From positions 128,880-192,879 of the forward strand of contig JALVSY010000007.1 in assembly GCA_027036135.1 (NCBI GenBank): a stretch of DNA of 64,000 nucleotides, read 5' to 3'. The notes beneath the pieces are model-generated. The model ran no database searches. It saw nothing but the letters and a program-made list of their open reading frames with translations, and had not been told where the DNA came from. This document shows positions 61,412-64,000 of the stretch, piece by piece. The position numbers and the translations under genes are program-made. The stretch's first letter is position 1. Each line of letters opens with the position of its first letter. The DNA comes from Pyrodictiaceae archaeon (GTDB lineage Archaea > Thermoproteota > Thermoprotei_A > Sulfolobales > Pyrodictiaceae).

Positions 61412-62302
61412 TTATGATACTACTCTTGCTACGTAGAGTTTTGATCGTGCTAGGTCGTAGAACATTTCTACTCCCATTAGTCTTGGTAGTTTAGCCAGTA
61501 TGTCTCGTTCCGTCATTATGCCTATTACGTGGTAGTTCTTATCGACTACTGGTAGTGCTGAGACTCCTCTCTTCCTCATTATTCGGAGCGCTGTTGAGAT
61601 GTCTGCCTCGGGCTCTATTGTTGCTGGAGCACCCACTGCTATTCTTAGGACTTCGATGTTGAAGACCTTGTCTTGCTCGCCTCTCTTTATTAGTTCTAGA
61701 CTTTCCTCGGCTGCTAGGAGGTCTAAGAGGTCACGCGCCGATATTATTGCCTCTATGCGCTGCTCCTCGTCAACCACGGGCGCGTGGCGGTGGCGGTGCT
61801 GCACCATTAGGCGGAGGGCGTCTATGACCCTGTCTTCTAGGCCTAGGCTGTGTACTGGCCTTGACATTATTTCGTGGACTGCTGCGTTTATCGAGCTTAG
61901 AGCCATTACGCCCGCTATGTGTTTCTCCGAGATCACTCCTAGTACGCAGCCATCTGAGTCGGTTACTACTACTGCTCCTATGTTTAGCCGGGCCATCGTG
62001 TCCACGACGTCCTCGACACCGAACTCGCCTACCACGAACCTGGGTGCGTCTCTCCTCATTATCGTCTCTACACGTGTATTGTTGAGACGCTCTGCTAAGT
62101 CCCCCTTCTCATAGCCCTCGAGTATCTCGCCTAGCATGCGCCTTATCGATAGTATGCCGCTTAGGCAGCCCCGCTTATCTACCACGACAGCGTGTCTTAC
62201 ACCTCGCTGGTCGAGGGCAACCATTGTTTCTAGTAGGCTCTGGCCCTCCTCGAGGATAACGGGTGGCGGGTAATGGCCTATTAGTACTAGTCTGCGTGAC
62301 AA
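61412..62302 (-). CDS. Four-CBS-domain protein
   Basis: The 296-residue protein consists of four CBS domains in two Bateman pairs. Each unit has the pattern ILSIRRML, VISEKHIAG, IISARDLLDL or IMTERDILAKL preceded by a VVDK/VTDSDG-type turn, at about 40-60, 115-130, 180-195 and 260-275. Such proteins bind adenosine nucleotides and sense energy state. There is no catalytic domain. Start TTG 62302 gives SRRLVLIGHYPPP. It lies between the pilin and reverse-gyrase genes, with no obvious functional link. The family call is firm, the ligand unknown. Confidence 0.9.
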   Translation of the reverse strand: MSRRLVLIGHYPPPVILEEGQSLLETMVALDQRGVRHAVVVDKRGCLSGILSIRRMLGEILEGYEKGDLAERLNNTRVETIMRRDAPRFVVGEFGVEDVVDTMARLNIGAVVVTDSDGCVLGVISEKHIAGVMALSSINAAVHEIMSRPVHSLGLEDRVIDALRLMVQHRHRHAPVVDEEQRIEAIISARDLLDLLAAEESLELIKRGEQDKVFNIEVLRIAVGAPATIEPEADISTALRIMRKRGVSALPVVDKNYHVIGIMTERDILAKLPRLMGVEMFYDLARSKLYVARVVS

Positions 62303-62378
62303 GGCTACTTTGCGCCTCCACGCCTATTGAGGCAGCAAAGTAGGGGCCTAAAATAACCCACTCCTATCCCACGCGGCT

Positions 62379-64000
62379 CTATAATGGGAGTAACTGGTGG
62401 GCTTCCTCTCTTGTTAGCCCGCTCTCCGGGCTCGTCAGCGCTCTTGCTAGCTCGGCTAGGACGTGGTCTAGTACCTGCTGGTAGTCAACGGTTCCCTCCT
62501 CTATCTTGTCCATGGTCTCTTGTAGCTTCCTAGTAACCTCTTCCGATACTAGGCTCGGGAATCTCCGCATCAAGAAGTTGTAGACACCTATACCCCTCTT
62601 CGTGGCCACCATTTTACTAGCCCTCCCCGAGGAGACCACGTAGCCGCGCTTCATCAGCGTCTCTATGATCTTTGCATAGGTACTTGGCCTGCCAATACCC
62701 CTCTCCTTCATCAACCGTACCACGTCTGCCTGGGAGAGTAGCTGGACCGGGCTCCAGACAATTGCTCGTAGCCCCGCTGGCTCGTACTCTGCCTTTACTA
62801 GGGGCTTCTCGGGCCTCAGCACCGGGTATATGTCTAGCCAGGCCTTGTCCACTATCTCGACAACCTTCTCCATTTCCTTGACCAGCTTCTTTGGCTCCTC
62901 GCCCGGGACACGGGCCTCGACTAGTACCTCTGCTCTCTGCTTCCTCACCCTAGCTGGCTTCATCTGGCTAGCTATGAAGCGGCGGAATATGAGGTCATAG
63001 AGCCTATAGTGACGATTACTCAGTGGTCTGGCTAGCTGGAGTGCTCCCTCCTCTACTAGGCGTCTCAGTGTCTCAGTATCAATTGGCCTAGTTGGCCTTA
63101 TTGCTTCGTGGGCTCCCCCGGTGCCCCAGTGGCGCGGGTAGAAGAGCTTCTCTAGGGCCTCGTCTCCGTAGCGGTAGCGGAGGTACTCGCGTGCAACAGC
63201 TATGCCAGCGTCACTTATCCTCGTGCTATCGGTTCGGTGATAGGTTATCAGACCCAGCTCGAAGAGATCCTGAGCGAGCCTCATCGCCTCGGGGGCTGGT
63301 ATCCCGAGCCTCGATGCAGCCTCCGCTAGTAGCGCATCCGTGGTAAAGGGAGGCAGTGGTTTGAGCTCCTCCTCATACTCCTCCAGCTTAGTGACAGTGG
63401 CTCTTATCCCGCCCTGCTCCTTGAGAGCCTTAGTGACCTCTATGATCGCTTTCCTCTTGGCTCGGCGCCTCTCATTAAGCTCCTCGAGCCTCTCCAACGC
63501 ATTATAGTCTCTTAGTACCTGGTCTAGGAGCTTCTTTGACTCCTCTAGCTCTCTCCGTAGCCTCTCGCTTATCTCGTCGCCCCGTAGCTCGAGTACTAGC
63601 TCACCCTCGCCCGTCACCGGTCTTAGGCGTACACGGAACAATGGTATCCTTAGATAGATGTTACCGAGGGTGTGCTCAACTATCCACCCGAGCACGGGGG
63701 TTTGGACGCGGCCAGCGCTTAGGTTGTAGTTCGGTCTCCGGCACTCCTCCCTCATGTGAGCTAGTCTCTCGAGCGCGTTCATCATCGCCATGCTGTTCTT
63801 TAGCTTCCTTACGGCGTGGCGGTGCTTAGCCAGTATGCCCCACTCGCAGAACCATGGCCAGAACTTTGTCCAGAGCACGGGGGATAGCGTGAACCCTATC
63901 CAGCGATCCTCTACTCTCCGGACTATCTGTGCCTCGACGAGTCTCTCGTAGAAGGGTCTCGCGTTATGGATTGCCTCTAGTATCGCCTTCCTCGTTATCT
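62379..64000 (-). CDS. rgy: Reverse gyrase, C-terminal topoisomerase part
   Basis: The gene runs off the right edge and 540 codons are visible, read in frame from 64000. It is the topoisomerase IA half of reverse gyrase, which adds positive supercoils and is the hallmark of hyperthermophiles. Motifs: EAQIVRRVEDRWIGF, NLSAGRVQTPVLGWI, the active Tyr in ITYHRTDSTR, GGAHEAIRPTRPID and ERGIGRPSTYAKIIE. The helicase half lies outside the window. An ATG at 63878 is internal. Plain topoisomerase I is the alternative, but the RWIGF and SAGRVQTPVLGWI pattern fits reverse gyrase. Confidence 0.93.
   Translation of the reverse strand, partial: ITRKAILEAIHNARPFYERLVEAQIVRRVEDRWIGFTLSPVLWTKFWPWFCEWGILAKHRHAVRKLKNSMAMMNALERLAHMREECRRPNYNLSAGRVQTPVLGWIVEHTLGNIYLRIPLFRVRLRPVTGEGELVLELRGDEISERLRRELEESKKLLDQVLRDYNALERLEELNERRRAKRKAIIEVTKALKEQGGIRATVTKLEEYEEELKPLPPFTTDALLAEAASRLGIPAPEAMRLAQDLFELGLITYHRTDSTRISDAGIAVAREYLRYRYGDEALEKLFYPRHWGTGGAHEAIRPTRPIDTETLRRLVEEGALQLARPLSNRHYRLYDLIFRRFIASQMKPARVRKQRAEVLVEARVPGEEPKKLVKEMEKVVEIVDKAWLDIYPVLRPEKPLVKAEYEPAGLRAIVWSPVQLLSQADVVRLMKERGIGRPSTYAKIIETLMKRGYVVSSGRASKMVATKRGIGVYNFLMRRFPSLVSEEVTRKLQETMDKIEEGTVDYQQVLDHVLAELARALTSPESGLTREEAHQLLPL

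Noticed and set aside
1-64000. CRISPR array, insertion sequence or integrase-linked att site
   Set aside because: I looked for regularly spaced repeats, transposase motifs and tRNA-bordered repeats and saw none.

Overview
The window looks like chromosomal DNA of a hyperthermophilic, peptide-fermenting crenarchaeon. A member of the Desulfurococcales/Pyrodictiaceae (Hyperthermus- or Pyrodictium-like) is my inference, not a proven identity. The support is a reverse gyrase (right edge, partial), indolepyruvate:ferredoxin oxidoreductase IorAB, an M42 peptidase (left edge, partial), archaeal TATA boxes with short or absent leaders, many GTG/TTG starts, tightly packed genes and PaREP1-type HEPN proteins. 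I found no rRNA, tRNA, CRISPR array, insertion sequence or replication origin.

Layout. 0-3 kb: end of the M42 peptidase, small unknown genes and a lectin-like protein. 3-10.7 kb: a phospho-signalling cluster with a membrane Ser/Thr kinase, a PPP phosphatase, a retropepsin-like protease, a VWA protein and a zinc-ribbon/FHA protein. The last two match ArnB and ArnA of Sulfolobus. An ATPase pseudogene and an MFS transporter pseudogene follow. 12-15.1 kb: two secreted pilin-like proteins, one very large. 15-33 kb: an accessory zone dominated by VapBC-type toxin-antitoxin loci, most of them broken, interleaved with IorAB, a BtuF-like binding protein, a secreted transglutaminase, a methyltransferase and a candidate structured RNA. 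33-45 kb: a second transglutaminase-like protein, CobN, another VapBC pair, a 146-bp tandem repeat, a DUF3782-like nuclease, an MNT-HEPN pair and hydantoinase subunits HyuB/HyuA. 45-55 kb: an ATPase with a DUF234 tail, a Clp1/Grc3-type RNA kinase, a HEPN gene, MoeA, an interrupted GYD-domain gene, HemA and a cysteine-rich HTH regulator. 55-61 kb: a type IV pilus assembly locus (pilin, ATPase, two separate TadB/TadC-like membrane proteins, two KaiC-like proteins). 61-64 kb: a four-CBS protein and reverse gyrase.

How the parts may work together. The kinase, phosphatase, VWA and FHA proteins have the parts of the Arn network, which controls archaellum expression in Sulfolobus. Here they lie beside pilin-like genes and in the same window as a Tad-like pilus locus, so control of surface filaments is a reasonable inference. 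The tail of the VWA protein carries six T-[KR]-R-[LI] motifs that could be multivalent phospho-threonine sites for the FHA protein.

The second theme is gene decay. About nine PIN-domain loci are visible and only a few are fully intact; frameshifts and in-frame TAG codons fall mostly in toxins. Housekeeping genes (IorAB, CobN, HemA, MoeA, reverse gyrase) are uninterrupted, which argues for real decay over random sequencing error. Two paralogous PIN plus downstream helical-protein pairs (23.7-24.4 and 32.1-32.8 kb) are the best candidates for an undescribed toxin-antitoxin-like module.
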